Shown here piece after piece: positions 10,780 to 22,700 of a DNA stretch of 64,000 bases. Each line of letters begins with the position of its first letter. Position 1 is the stretch's first letter. The stretch is from the NCBI GenBank assembly GCA_033297205.1, contig MU859090.1, positions 124,001 through 188,000 of the forward strand, written 5' to 3'. This stretch comes from Pseudoneurospora amorphoporcata. Its lineage: Eukaryota; Ascomycota; Sordariomycetes; Sordariales; Sordariaceae. The translations under genes and the position numbers were made by a program. The notes under the pieces are model-generated. The model saw only the letters and a program-made list of their open reading frames with translations, searched no databases and was not told the DNA's origin.

Positions 10780-11781
10780 GTTGAGATGTCTGCTTCTGGG
10801 TGTCTCGCCTTCAGCCCTTACGCGGATAGATGAGGAGACGCCGGGAGTGGTACAGTGAAGTGCAAGTCTTGACGACCCGATCCTTGATAATCACGGATCA
10901 TCAATACGTCCCGAAGTGAGATACCTCTTGGTCTAGGGGTTCTATTTCGTGGTTGCAAGGCGAGGAGAGAGAACATGTCATTCCCCTTGATGCACATATC
11001 CAGGGCATGGTCGTTTGCTGGTACCGCTAATACCACCAGGGACATCAGTCTTTTGATTTTCCATTATGTCTGCTTGTATTGCCCGTGAACCATGGTGAAC
11101 CATAATGAATCATCATGAGCCTGGTGCGGGTGTTGTTCCCTCGTGCACATCCTTAGGGAAACGATGCGGAAATAACAGTTGATAAACAGGCCCTTACAGG
11201 TCAATAACAACTGGCACCGATGAGTCATTCGGTGATTATTTCACACTCTCGATTCCATTGGTCGTGGTGATGTTCTTGATATCGCTTCTAGTAGGTATCG
11301 TGCAGGCCGTGCAAGCCGTGTAAGTGATAGAACGAGACAACATCAAGTTCACTAACAGCAAGTGCTGAGAGCGACTGCGACTTTTGCTAACAATGTGCAC
11401 AACGCTGCTGATCTTGCCACATGGTGGACCGGCAAAACTTACACTACCGTCACAATACCCAGAAATTGGCTGAAGGCACGAGGCAATACGTGGGCGGAGT
11501 GAAGGCACCGGGAGGCAATGGTGTTTGGGTGTTTGATGAAAGTGAATGGCAATTTGCGGTTCCCGCTGCTGCTGCTAGGTTTGCTGAGTCCGTGCACGTG
11601 ACCCACCCCGTGACAGCCCTCACTAACCCTCGCCAATGGCAGGCTCGCTGGGTCCCCACCTGGCGAAACCCACAAACTGCTGGTGTGAGAAATTCTAGAG
11701 ATTCCGACCTTCCCCCTCAGCCCGTGGAAATTTCAATCCATCGTCAACCAGACCCGACCATCCACGCAGAAATCCGTCAAG

Positions 11782-12969
11782 ATGTGAGTAGCAGCGTCAT
11801 GCCGTCCCGTTCGTTCGCGAAATGAGAGAAATGGCCGCGGGGACGAGCATTTTGGCGATTCTGAGGGAGGAAATGAAGCCTTTCTGTTCCAAGAAGCGCT
11901 CAGTCAAATGAACACAAGGGTGGTTCTTTTGTCGTTTTCGTCAGAATTGCCAAAACTGCTTGTCCCCGGCTAGAAGTCATCACCACCACCGTCGCCCATC
12001 ATCATCCATCAATCACCACCACGCCGCGCCATCAAAACCGACAAAAGCGACACGATCAACAGATTCGGACATTTCCCAAGATGCAGTTGGCTGACTTTTT
12101 TCCGCGCCTTTCAGGGTTAACCTGAGGACCCAGAAGCGGCTCGCGTCCTCCGTCTTGGGCGTCGGCCAGCGCAAGATCTGGCTCGACCCCAATGAGGTCT
12201 CCGAGATCAGCAACGCCAACTCTCGCCAGACGATCCGCAAGCTCGTTGCCGATGGCCTCATCATCAAGAAGCCCGTCACCATGCACTCGCGCTCCCGCGC
12301 GCGTGAGCTCAACCTTGCCCGCCGCATTGGCCGTCACCGCGGCTTCGGTAAGCGCAAGGGTACCGCCGATGCCCGTATGCCCGAGTACGTACAACCCGAA
12401 CAAATCACTACGACCAAGACATTTGGCAAGAGGAGGAACATCATCATCGCATGGGACGAGTTATGGGAGGCTGCGCTCGGGCCTGGTGGAGGACATGGTT
12501 GAGAGTCAAGGAGGGGGTGGCAAATGTCTTGAGCGACAACATTTGATGGGGAATGGTTTTGCTGACGGAGGGATTTCTACGATTACAGGCAGGTTTTGTG
12601 GATGCGTCGCCAGAGGGTCCTCCGCCGTCTTCTCGTGAAGTACCGTGCTTCCGGCAAGATCGACAAGCACCTTTACCACGAGCTTTACCACCTCGCCAAG
12701 GGTAACACCTTCAAGCACAAGCGTGCCCTCGTTGAGCACGTACGTACAACCACCCACTACCCGAACGGAGGAAGACACTTGGAGGAGAACGGATATTGAC
12801 TTTGTTACTACAGATTCACCGTGCCAAGGCCGAGAAGGCTCGCGAGAAGGCCATCAAGGAGGAGATGGACGCCAAGCGTGCCCGCACCAAGGCCGCTCGC
12901 GAGCGCAAGCTCGAGCGCCAGGCTGCCAAGCGCAACGTTCTCGCCGGCGAGGAGGAGGAGTCCAAGTAG
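11782..12969 (+). CDS. rpl19: 60S ribosomal protein L19 (eL19)
   Basis: Cytosolic large-subunit ribosomal protein. Four exons: 11782..11783, 12115..12384, 12589..12739 and 12814..12969, giving 192 aa, normal for the family. The first coding exon is only AT of the start codon: AT|GTGAGT at 11784, and after a 331-nt intron exon 2 opens with G GTT AAC CTG AGG (VNLR). Hallmarks include VGQRKIWLDPNEVSEI, RRIGRHRGFGKRKGTADARMP and LWMRRQRVLRRLL, ending in the Lys/Arg-rich helix typical of eL19. Introns 2 (204 nt) and 3 (74 nt) both use donor GTACGT. The long intron abutting the AUG is a likely place for expression control. Confidence is high because the spliced protein is continuous and family-like. 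Confidence 0.95.
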
Positions 12970-15285
12970 ATTACTGGGATGATGACGTGAATGGAAGAAG
13001 ACGGACATATTGGCGGCCTTGCATTCGGAGTAATTGGTTGGGCTTCTTTTTCTGGTCGCAATTCTCTCTACATCACCAAAATCTACGCGTGGATATCCGC
13101 TTCTGGTCGTCCGGTTTTCCCTAGTTGATGGTGCTTTCACTTTCCGTGGGGTATTGTTGGTGATACCACACACCGGCGACAGCAAAAGGATGATGGTGCG
13201 GGCGTTTTGCAATGTATCGTCTGGCATGGGTGACGAGGGATTGTCAGTCGAAGGACCAAGATTCTGGAGGCGCTTCCGAGCAAAGATATCATTGAGGCTC
13301 TTGATCGTCGCTAGCACGCTCACCATGGAAACAAAACTGGCGTGTTGGCGGCACGACAGGCCGAAAGGGACGGGATGCAAGGAGACAATGCGATTACGTC
13401 GTTGTTGAGCACAAGCTGCTGTTTTCCAGAATGTTTCTTCTGCAGTGGGTGCTTGACTCTTAGCTATGATACCAATTCACGTCCTCTTCATCCACCATAA
13501 CTGAAATGTGAACAAACTCGTGATTTAAGTGCTTGCATGTGGTGATGTATTCTCGAGTCTGGGCAGGAACACGCTGCCAACACTTCCTGGGGAATATCAC
13601 TCACTGACTGGGGTTTCGAAGGTTGACCTGTTGGCCATGCCCAGGAAGCACTGGCATGAACTCTGATATCAAGGACTGCATCGTCATCGAACTGCCGACA
13701 CGAAAGGACCGTATCGCCCCATGCGGCGTGATCTACAAGGGGGCAAGGGGACAAAATTGCGCTCCGCTACGGTACCTTGTCGTCACGAGCAGACAGTCAA
13801 CCTCATCACCTACAAGTAGACGCGCACATAGACAAGCTAAGATGAGCCAAGTTCATAGTTTGGTGATCTCGAAAGCCAGTCAGCCAGCCCATCATATAAC
13901 CGCGGACGTACGTAGACAAGCAACGAAGAGCAAGCCTACGACAGCCAGCCACCTCACCCACCACCCGACCTTCATCAATCCGCCATCGTATCTCCCTCTC
14001 AACAGCAAATCCCGCAAACACCAGCAGCTATCTAAATCATAGACAAGAAAAAAAAGAAAAGAAAAGAAAAAAAAACGACCGTTTGCTACGAATCGTGCAT
14101 CAACCAAACCCTTGACTTTGAAACAAGTTTGGGTCAGAGATTTCCTCAAATTGTCCCCTCTCAGAGTGGTGAGTTTGTGTGCCGGGGCATTTCAGCTATC
14201 GTTCTCGCCTGAGAATGCAGAAGCATTGGAAGAACAAAAATGCTGGCATGTTTTAGCAGCGGGCTCATCATACCCAGTTTAGTTGATTGAAGAAGAAAAG
14301 AAAAAGAGAAAAGGGAAGATCGGAAGCGGGAAGAGGAGGTTTTTGAAGCAGGCAACCCAGGCTACCGCGGGCGGGCGGGGGAGGCAAGGCAGTGGGAGTG
14401 GAGGCGGGAGTGGAGTGAGGGGGGAGCGGAGGGGGAATTGAATTGTTGCGGACTGCGGAGGGGGATGGACAGATTTTGTGGGGAAAATAAAGGGTGGTGA
14501 TTGGTTGAGAGGCAATAGCAAAACTTGGGGCAAGGGCTAAGCTGCTGGCTGGCTGGCTGGTCATTAAGCAGTTTGGGGAAGGTCGGACTAGATCGGAGGT
14601 CGGGGAGTGGGGACGATGGTGTGGTAACAGACTTTTGGTGAGGGGATTGCGGGGGGATGTTAGGGTGGTATGAGAGATGTGAGGCAGAGAGCACTGCAAT
14701 GGATTGGCAAAAGAGTTCGGGGAACCTGGCCGTCGACAAGCCGGGGTTGGTTTTATGAGCCTTCGTCATGTTTCTTAGTGGGGTAATGACCCAGAGATGC
14801 AACATTCGACCAGCACTCTGGATATCGACAACCAAGCGCCCAAGTCGATATTTCAAGTTAACTTGACTAACACGGAGAACTAATTACATAACTCGATCCT
14901 TCCTTGGAGCTTGAGAGTCATCTGCTTCAAAAGAAAAACGAAGGAAAAAAGGGAAGATCCAAGCCTAATCCGTGTTGTTCAGTGTGGATTGGAGTTGGAT
15001 TGGATGCACTCGCAGTGTTGCAGGGTAACTTTCCCTTCCATCCATGTTCCGTCATTTTTCTTGTGTTGCGTTATTGCCGATACCGTTGCCGTGCCCATAC
15101 AAGTATCTCCTCGTCCCATATCCGTCAAGTATCTTTTCTATCTCCAACGAGTCAGTCAACTGTCTCAACTGTTTGACAGAACCTATTTGTCTGACCTCTT
15201 CCTTTTCTAACCATCACCACCACCACCACCACAACAACAACAACACCAACAACTCCAGTAATCAAGTTCGCCAATAACACACGTC
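12970..15285. other. Intergenic, L19 3' side and SHMT leader
   Basis: About 2.3 kb without a supported gene. An A-rich purine tract lies at about 14042-14076. A pyrimidine/purine-skewed block at about 14280-14700 produces low-complexity open frames on the - strand that I reject. The last 100 bp before 15286 carry (CAC)n then (AAC)n runs, 15210-15257, probably in the 5' leader of the SHMT mRNA. Confidence 0.45.
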
Positions 15286-17183
15286 ATGTCGAGCTTCCAG
15301 AGCACAGCTGCTGTGCGCGCCTGCGCCCGCCGGGCTGCCACCACCTCGGCCGCGACTCTGACCTCGACGACATGCCGCGCCGCCACTGCTTCCCGGATAC
15401 AGTTGCAAGGACAGAGGAGCGCGGGGTTGGCGCCCAAGAGCTGGAGGAGGTTCGGCTCGTCGACGTCCATTGCCACTGACAGCCAGCAAAAGGTGCGCTT
15501 CCACAAAATTATGCTATGGTGATGAATCATGTCGCTAACGCCGGTCGCAGATGCTCGCCTCCCACTTGCAGACGGCCGATCCCGTCATGTACGATATCAT
15601 CGAAAAGGTGAGTTCCTGAAGCAATTGTCTGTTTGTCGCATCTAGACCACTAACCCCGTCTTGTTCGTGGCCATGTAGGAGAAGCAGAGACAGAAGTCGT
15701 TCATCAACCTTATCCCGTCGGAGAACTTCACATCCCAGGCCGTCCTCGATGCTCTAGGAAGCCCCATGCAGAGTACGTTCGGAGAGAAGAGAGAAGAAGA
15801 TGGGGACATTAAGACCAGGAGCTGACATTTTGATCAAAAAGACAAGTACTCTGAAGGCTACCCTGGAGCACGTTATTACGGCGGTAACGAGTTCATCGAT
15901 GCTTCCGAGAGGCTATGCCAGGACAGAGCTCTCGACACCTTTGGCTTGGATCCCAAGGAATGGGGTGTCAACGTGCAAGGTGAGTATCTCTACAGCTTCT
16001 CAGAGAATGCGCCGAGCTAACATGAGCCTCTCCAGCTCTCTCCGGTGCTCCTGCGAACCTCTACGTCTACTCGGCCCTCATGGAAACCCACGACCGCTTG
16101 ATGGGCCTCGACCTCCCCCACGGCGGCCATCTTTCGCACGGTTACCAGACTCCCACCAAGAAGATCTCCTTCATCTCCAAGTACTTCGAGACCCTCCCCT
16201 ACCGTCTCGATGAGAAGACTGGCTACATCGACTACAACAAGCTCGAGGAGCTGGCCATCACCTACCGCCCCAAGATCATCGTTGCCGGCGCCTCCGCTTA
16301 CAGCCGTTTGATCGACTACGCCCGTCTCCGCGACATCTGCGACAAGGTCAACGCCTACCTCTTGGCCGACATGGCCCACATCTCGGGTCTCGTTGCCGCC
16401 AAGGTCCTCCCCGGCCCCTTCACCCACGCCGACATCGTCACCACCACCAGCCACAAGTCCCTCCGCGGCCCTCGCGGCGCCATGATCTTCTTCCGCCGCG
16501 GCGTCCGTCGCACCAACAAGAAGGGCGAGCAGGAGCTGTACAACCTCGAGAACCCCATCAACGCCTCCGTCTTCCCCGGCCACCAGGGCGGTCCCCACAA
16601 CCACACCATCTCCGCCCTGGCCGTCGCCCTCAAGCAGGCCCAGACCCCCGAGTTCCGCGCCTACCAGGCCCAGGTCCTCGCCAACGCCCAGGCCCTCGCC
16701 GCCCGCCTCGGCGAGCCCAAGGAGAAGAACGGCCTCGGCTACAGCATCGTATCCGGCGGCACCGACAACCACTTGGTGCTGATCGACCTCAAGCCCCAAG
16801 GCATCGACGGCAGCCGCGTCGAGCGCGTGCTCGAACTCGTAGGCGTAGCCGCCAACAAGAACACCGTCCCGGGTGACAAGTCCGCGCTTACCCCTGGTGG
16901 TCTGCGCATCGGCACCCCCGCCATGACCACCCGCGGGTTCACCGAGGAGGACTTCTCCCGCGTGGCGGACATTATCGATCGCGCTGTGACTATTGCTGTC
17001 AGAATCAACAAGGCGGCGAAGGAAGATGCCGTCAAGAAGGGCAACGAGAAGGCGGCGAACAGGATCAAGACTTTCATGGATTATTTGGGCAATGGCGAGA
17101 CGGATCCGGAGATTGTCCAGCTTAGGAGCGAGGTCGGGAGTTGGGTGGGTACCTATCCTTGCCCTTGGGACCAGTCGTCTTAG
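15286..17183 (+). CDS. Serine hydroxymethyltransferase, probably mitochondrial
   Basis: PLP enzyme interconverting serine and glycine with tetrahydrofolate, feeding one-carbon metabolism. Five exons: 15286..15492, 15551..15607, 15679..15772, 15842..15979 and 16036..17183; 547 aa. The spliced reading is continuous, e.g. MQ|NKYSEGYPGARYYGG and VNVQ|ALSGAPANLYVYS, both signature segments. The PLP lysine lies in VTTTSHKSLRGPRGA; the FPGHQGGPHNH segment is also typical. The first ~65 residues are rich in Ala, Arg, Ser and Thr without acids, as in a mitochondrial presequence. Exon 2 itself begins with an in-frame ATG (MLASHLQTADP), where the mature enzyme would start, so a shorter cytosolic form from a downstream transcript is conceivable. 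It converges with GCN1. Confidence 0.95.
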
Positions 17184-17695
17184 GGTGTTGACGGGTCGTT
17201 TGGGGAGGGGGAGGGGATGATGATGATGATGATGTCGAGGGTCAGTGGGGGAGGTGGAAGTAATGCGAATGGTAGCAGGAATACTAGGAAGCCGCAACCA
17301 TCGCTTATTGAGTTGATGGGAGCCGGTATTGAGGGTTCTGTTTCTGGTTCTAGCTCCTCGACCTCGCCTGGGTCAGGGGCTTCAAAGGCAGGCCAAGGCC
17401 AAGGTTAAGGCGAGGTCGAGAGACGAGCAAAAAAAGGAGCGTTGGAAGAGTTAGGGCAGAGTGAGTTTAACAGTCACTACTCGCCTTTGTGTCATTTTCT
17501 TTTATTTATTTTTTTTCTGGTTATCTGGAAACGCACTGGACTATGTATGTCCATGATGGAACGGAATGGGATTCATGGACGGAGAATGGGATGTACTGTA
17601 CACATGTATGTGTGTCTTTTTACTAGTTTAGCTGCGCGGCCTTTCACTTTAACATTACGGGTTACGGCGTCAGTTTTTGTATGACTGTTTTGTAT

Positions 17696-17728
17696 GTATA
17701 TATGTATATATGTATATATATACATATA
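17696..17728. repeat. TA/TATG-rich microsatellite
   Basis: GTATATATGTATATATG-type alternating run about 510 bp after the SHMT stop codon. Confidence 0.7.
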
Positions 17729-18077
17729 ACAAAAATGGCTTTTATGGTTCACAACCCCAACTCAGTTCTCTTCTCCTGTGTGTACGTGTGCAGATCGAAT
17801 CAGCTTATACTTTGTTGTTCAAATGGGCGCGGCCCTCCCTCCAATTCCGACGGGCAACTCAGACAACGACGGACAGTACCTTCCTTGTATAAGGTAGTGT
17901 TATCGTCATCAAAAAAAAAAAAAAAATAAAAAAATAAAATAAAATAAAATAAAATGTTGTCTTTCGGTTCTGATCAATTCAAATTTTGTAGTGTAGGTAT
18001 TCTTCTCCTCCTCCTCCTTTATGATTACCAAGTTGAAATGTGATTGTGTACCTTACTTAAGTGGAGATTACGTAGAG

Positions 18078-18185
18078 GTAAGGTAGGTAAGGTAGGTAGG
18101 TAGGTAGGTAAGTAAGGTAGGTAAGGTAGGTAAGGTAGGTAAGGTAGGTAGGTAGGTAAGTAGGTAAGGTACTTAGGTAGGTACC
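18078..18185. repeat. (AGGT)n/(AAGGT)n imperfect microsatellite
   Basis: About 100 bp of GTAGGTAAG units with frequent slips; reverse-complement ACCTTACCTTACC runs follow at about 18357-18373. Confidence 0.9.
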
Positions 18186-18189
18186 TGTC

Positions 18190-18238
18190 ATCATCATCAT
18201 CATCGGCTAGCTGGCTGGCTGGCTGGCTGGCTAGCTAG
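18190..18238. repeat. (CAT)n and (GGCT)n microsatellites
   Basis: Six CAT units followed by a run of CTGG/GGCT units ending in CTAGCTAG. Confidence 0.85.
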
Positions 18239-18700
18239 TTCGTAAAGTGAACGAAAGGAAGTGTATACAAAGACCTGGAATAGAGCTAGCTTAGGTATGT
18301 ATTTAATGTAGTGTAGAATGTGTACCTCTAGGTCCAATGTTCGGTAGTGTAGGTCCCTTACCTTACCTTACCTCCGATCATGAAGATTCTACGATGCATG
18401 AGCTCGGGAGCGAGACTCTCGTCAGCCCGCCGAACTCCTCTAACTGGACTGGACTGGACTAGACTGGAGACGGGATAGCGGGATGGCGGGAGGTTCCAGT
18501 GATTGATTGAGGTTTGTTTGGCTGGAAAAAGGGGGTCAATCTGGTTGGTTTCTTTCTTTCTTTCTTGCCTTAGCACTACATTTCGAAAATAAGATACCTG
18601 GCCAGGGTAGTGTAGGTGGGTATGAAGGTAGATAAAAGCTAAGTTACCTTAAGGTATTGATTAATTAATGGTAGCAAGAAGAAAACTAAAAGCCAGCCTA

Positions 18701-18733
18701 GGTAGGTAGGTAGGTAGGTAGGTAGGTAGGTAA
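18701..18733. repeat. (TAGG)n microsatellite
   Basis: Uninterrupted TAGG tetranucleotide run, about eight units. Confidence 0.9.
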
Positions 18734-19700
18734 GCTAAGAAAAAACGGGTTGACTGAGGTACCTTACCTTACCTAGATAGTCACTTGAGAAACTTGAGAA
18801 TGGTCTATCTCATCGTACGTGTAACAAAAAGGGGAAATTTGGAAGAATGGAAGAATCACTTTTACGAAAGCTAGGTACCTAGCTAGAGGTACCCTGGCTG
18901 CTGTAGGTAGGTACTTACTTACTAGCCAAGCCATTACAAAAGGGTGACCAAATCAAAAACAGCACAGATGATATATGCGAGGCAAAATTTGAGAGAGTTG
19001 CAGTTGCCTTAGCTATTTGTTTTGACGAGGTTCAGGTATTTCTACCTCTCTCTATCTATGCTTTTTAAGAGAAGAATTCAGCCTTTTGCAAACCTTTCAA
19101 CTTCAACATCCAGAAACCCAGGGGGCGCCAATTGAAATCCATGACACCCACCACCAATGTAGAAAATCGAAACAAAACAACATCGAATCGTCGCTGAAAA
19201 GAACATCCTAGGTACCTTATCTACTACCAGGTGTTCAAGATACAATACAAAATCCGTGCATGCTTCTCGGAAGATCTTCAGAGTCTGTCTATCTTGTTGG
19301 CTTCCGCCATTTCGCTTTCACTCGCTTCACTCAGGGGCAAGGCAAATCCCTCCACCGCAAGATCAACCAACCAACCAACCAGCCAACCAGCCAACCAATA
19401 CGCGAGAGACATTCATCATACCGCTTATTTACACCTCCATCTATCGAACAAATACTTGAACCACTTTTTAAAACCCTGTGGCCCTCCTTTTCGCCTTCCT
19501 TTTTCTCCCGTCCCTCCGCTTTTCCATTTTCACCTCCAGTCATTTTCTTTCCTCGCTCTTCTTCACGTCCTTTTCACTTTCACTTTCACTTGTACCTTTT
19601 GCTTCCTCTTCTCTTCTCTTCTTCCCTTTCCATCTTCACAATCCTACCAGAAACAAGATCCAGAACCATCGGTATTCCGCAAAAGGACCAACTAACTACC

Positions 19701-22700
19701 TTAATCAAACATGTCCGCCCCTCCCAAACCACCCCCCGCAACATCAACCCTCCCCACACTCATCAGTTCCTTTTCATCCTCCGCCTCGTCATTACTCAAC
19801 CCCAGACCCCCCGCCCCGCCCTCCGCCTCTCTCCGTTCACGCACCTGCGCGCCCAGCCTCAGCGCCACCCTCTTAAAGTAATCCTGCATACTCCTCTTCG
19901 TATTCGCCGGCATGTCTCCACTAGCCTCCAAATACTTGTCGAAAACCTTACTCTCCTCATCAGCCACGGCAAAAAGCTGCACAAAGGCCGCTTCGGCCGC
20001 TAGCTTGACGGGAATGACCATGTCGCGGACGGAGGCGAACACGGGCGGGGCAAGCAGAGATAGATGGGGCCGGACGAGGTCCGGGTTTGTGCGCGCCAAG
20101 GTGCGGACGAGGACGAGGGCAAGACGACGGCTGTCGACGGGTTGGCCGGGCGGGATTAAGGTCGAGATGGTGGTGAAGAGGGGTTTGGTTGCTTCGAAGG
20201 ATTTGGCGTTGGGGTTGGCGGTGGGAAGGGGAGAAAGGAGGAATTTGCCGGTTGCGAGGATGAAGTTTTCTGTTATGAAGGGCTGTGGGGTGGGTTTGTC
20301 AGTTAGGGGTTGCAAAATGAAGAGAAATGGGGAATGGGATGAGGGGAAGAAGGGTGGGAAGAAAGAACTCACACTCTTGCTCGCCATACCCTGGCACAGC
20401 AGCTCCGGCACGTCCTCCACCAACGGCGACTCCAACAGAGCCTCGGGGCTCTCCAACAGAACAGCATTCAGCGCCAGCACACTACTGTTGCTAAAGTCTC
20501 TAGTCAGGACCCTATTCTTGAGCAGCTGGGCAGCTACCTCGTCCGAGACGTTCTTGACAAGAGCACCAAACAGCTTGGCGTAGGTGATGGTCATGGTATC
20601 GTCGCGCTCGTCCGCCGTCTCGGTATCAATAAGACCGAGAACAGCGGCGCGAGAGCTCTCGCCCATGTTGGCGCCGGCCTTGCTGATGACCTCGTACAGG
20701 GCCTTGAGCATGGCCGTCTTGACGCCCGTGTCCGAAGTCTTGGAGCCGGTAACCAGCTCGGCGATGAGCGGGTCCACGCGGGGGGTGAACTTGATGAGGG
20801 TGCCCAGGGCCTTGGCGGCGCGGCTGCGGAGCACGTCGCTGGAGGTGTCGGCGAGCGACTTGGCGAAAGTGCGCTGCAGCTGGGGGAGGAAGGGCTTGAG
20901 CGCCGTGGGCATCTTCTCGAGCAGGTTGTTGAGGGTAAGCAAGATGGCGGACTTGACCTCGGTGGAACGCTCGGAAACGACACGGATGAGCGGACCGGTG
21001 ATCTGCGTGACGAAGGGCTTGAGCGAGGCCTCGCTGGTTCGGTCGACAATGTCCGAGATGGCAAGGGCCGAGGCCACCCTCTGATCTGCGGAGCCGTTCA
21101 TAAGACCCTGCAGGAAAATCGGGAGGATGGCGTTGATGCCCTTGGGCAGCTCGAAGCCGCGCAGGTTGACACCGGCAACGCCGACGTGGAGAAGGGTCTG
21201 GCGAGTGGAGATGACCAGGTTCTCCATCTCCTCCTTCTTGAGCTTCTTGGTGAACTCGCTGAGCGCGCTCCAGGCCGACTTGACCACGTCCATGTCTCTG
21301 TCATCGAACGAGAGCAGGAGAGAGCGGATGATGTCCTGGTTGTAGCGTGAGTAGTCCACATCGGCCGAAGCAAAGAACTTGGCCAGGTGGAAAGCGGTGG
21401 ACGCTCTTCTGCGGTGATCGTCGTGCTTGAGAAGTTGCAGCAAGGTCTGCATAACCATGTTGAGACCGTCGTACTCGTCAATGGACAAGATGACAGTGTC
21501 GAACGAGTCATCAAGCTCCTTACGGAGGGTATCGTCAGTGGAGTTGATAATGTTATCCATAAGCGAGTTGATGATGCTGGGCAGGCGGCGGTTCATAGCC
21601 GCACCGGCAACCTTGGACAACGAAGCCAGAGCCTTGGCGTTGAAGGAAGAAATAGGAGGCTTGATGAGACTGGGGATGAGGTTGGGCAGAATCATGTTGG
21701 AGCGAGTAGTCTCGGTAAGCAAGGTGAGCAAAGCCGCAAGAGCATTCTCAGCCTCCTCCTCGTTGGCGAGAAGGGTGAGAAGGAAGGGCATAACCTCTTC
21801 CACAGCACGCCTGCCGAGAATCTGCTGCAAGGAATCGAAGGCCTCGGCGGCGGCTTCTCTGACATCTTCGTCGCGGTCGGTAAGCGCGGTACGCACGACC
21901 GAGATGAGCGTCTTCTCGTGATCCTCGAGAGCCTCGGGAGAGGCGGAAGCGATGAGCTCCTTGAGGGCAAGGCAGATACCCTGTCTGGCATCGACATCGC
22001 TGGAGGTCTGGAGACCCTCCTCGAGCGTAGGCAAGAGAGTAGCCAGAACGCCGTCGCCAGCCTTCCTTATAAGCTCGCCCAAAGCGTTGCTGGCAATAAT
22101 CTTGTGCTCCATGTTGGAGCTGCCCAGACGACGGATAATAAGCTGAGTGAGAGTAGGCACAAGCTCCTTGAGAATGCGAGGGCTGTGAACGAGAGCCTTC
22201 CACACGCTGACAGCAGCGGAGCGGACGGCACCCGAGGTATCGCAGCGGCAGATGTAGAGCGAGGACAGGACCTTGTTGCGCTTCTCCTCTCCGAGGACCT
22301 CACGGAGAGAAGCACCGGCCTCCTTGACAGTCTCGATGTCCTCTTCCTCGTCTTCGCCATCACTGACCTTGACACCGGTAAGGTTGAACAACAGATCACC
22401 GACGAGCTCGACGGAGCTGAGACGGATGCGGTAGCTATCGTCAGCGAGACCACGCTCGAGCTCGGGAAGCAACAAATCGACGGCTCTGACAGCAAAGTTC
22501 TTGACCAAGAGGCGACCAGCACGGAGGGCAGTCTCTCTGATAGTCTCGACATCATCAGCAAGACCAGACAGAATGGGAGGAATGATCTTGGCCAAGTAGT
22601 TGGCGAAGCTGTTTCCGAAGCAGACGGGCAAGAAGATGAAGAGTGACATGAAACCCTCGCGAACAGCCGGCTTGGAGGACTCGACGTTCTGCAGGATGGT

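Larger units (their letters stand above)
9262..11781. other. Intergenic, microsatellite-rich
   Basis: About 2.5 kb with no gene I can support. It holds scattered TAGGTAGG and ACCTT motifs, homopolymers around an assembly gap, a diverged direct repeat (separate entries), and at the end the promoter and leader of the L19 gene. Confidence 0.5.
17184..19700. other. Intergenic between convergent SHMT and GCN1 genes, repeat-rich
   Basis: About 2.5 kb with 3' ends of both genes and dense simple repeats. A Gly/Ser-coding open stretch continues to about 17408 after the SHMT stop, but only in another frame and without domain. Otherwise ACCTTACC/TAGGTAGG tracts dominate and no gene is seen. Confidence 0.5.

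Noticed and set aside
14268..14856. - strand open frames upstream of SHMT
   Set aside because: Pro/Ser/Leu-rich translation of a pyrimidine-skewed tract; no splice or domain support.
16017..17297. Long - strand open frame (about 426 codons) opposite SHMT
   Set aside because: Low-complexity Gly/Val/Leu/Glu composition is the mirror of strong GC3 codon bias in the SHMT exon; no domain.
18078..18733. TAGG repeats as possible telomeric sequence
   Set aside because: The fungal telomere unit is TTAGGG; these are tetranucleotide runs in the middle of gene-dense DNA.
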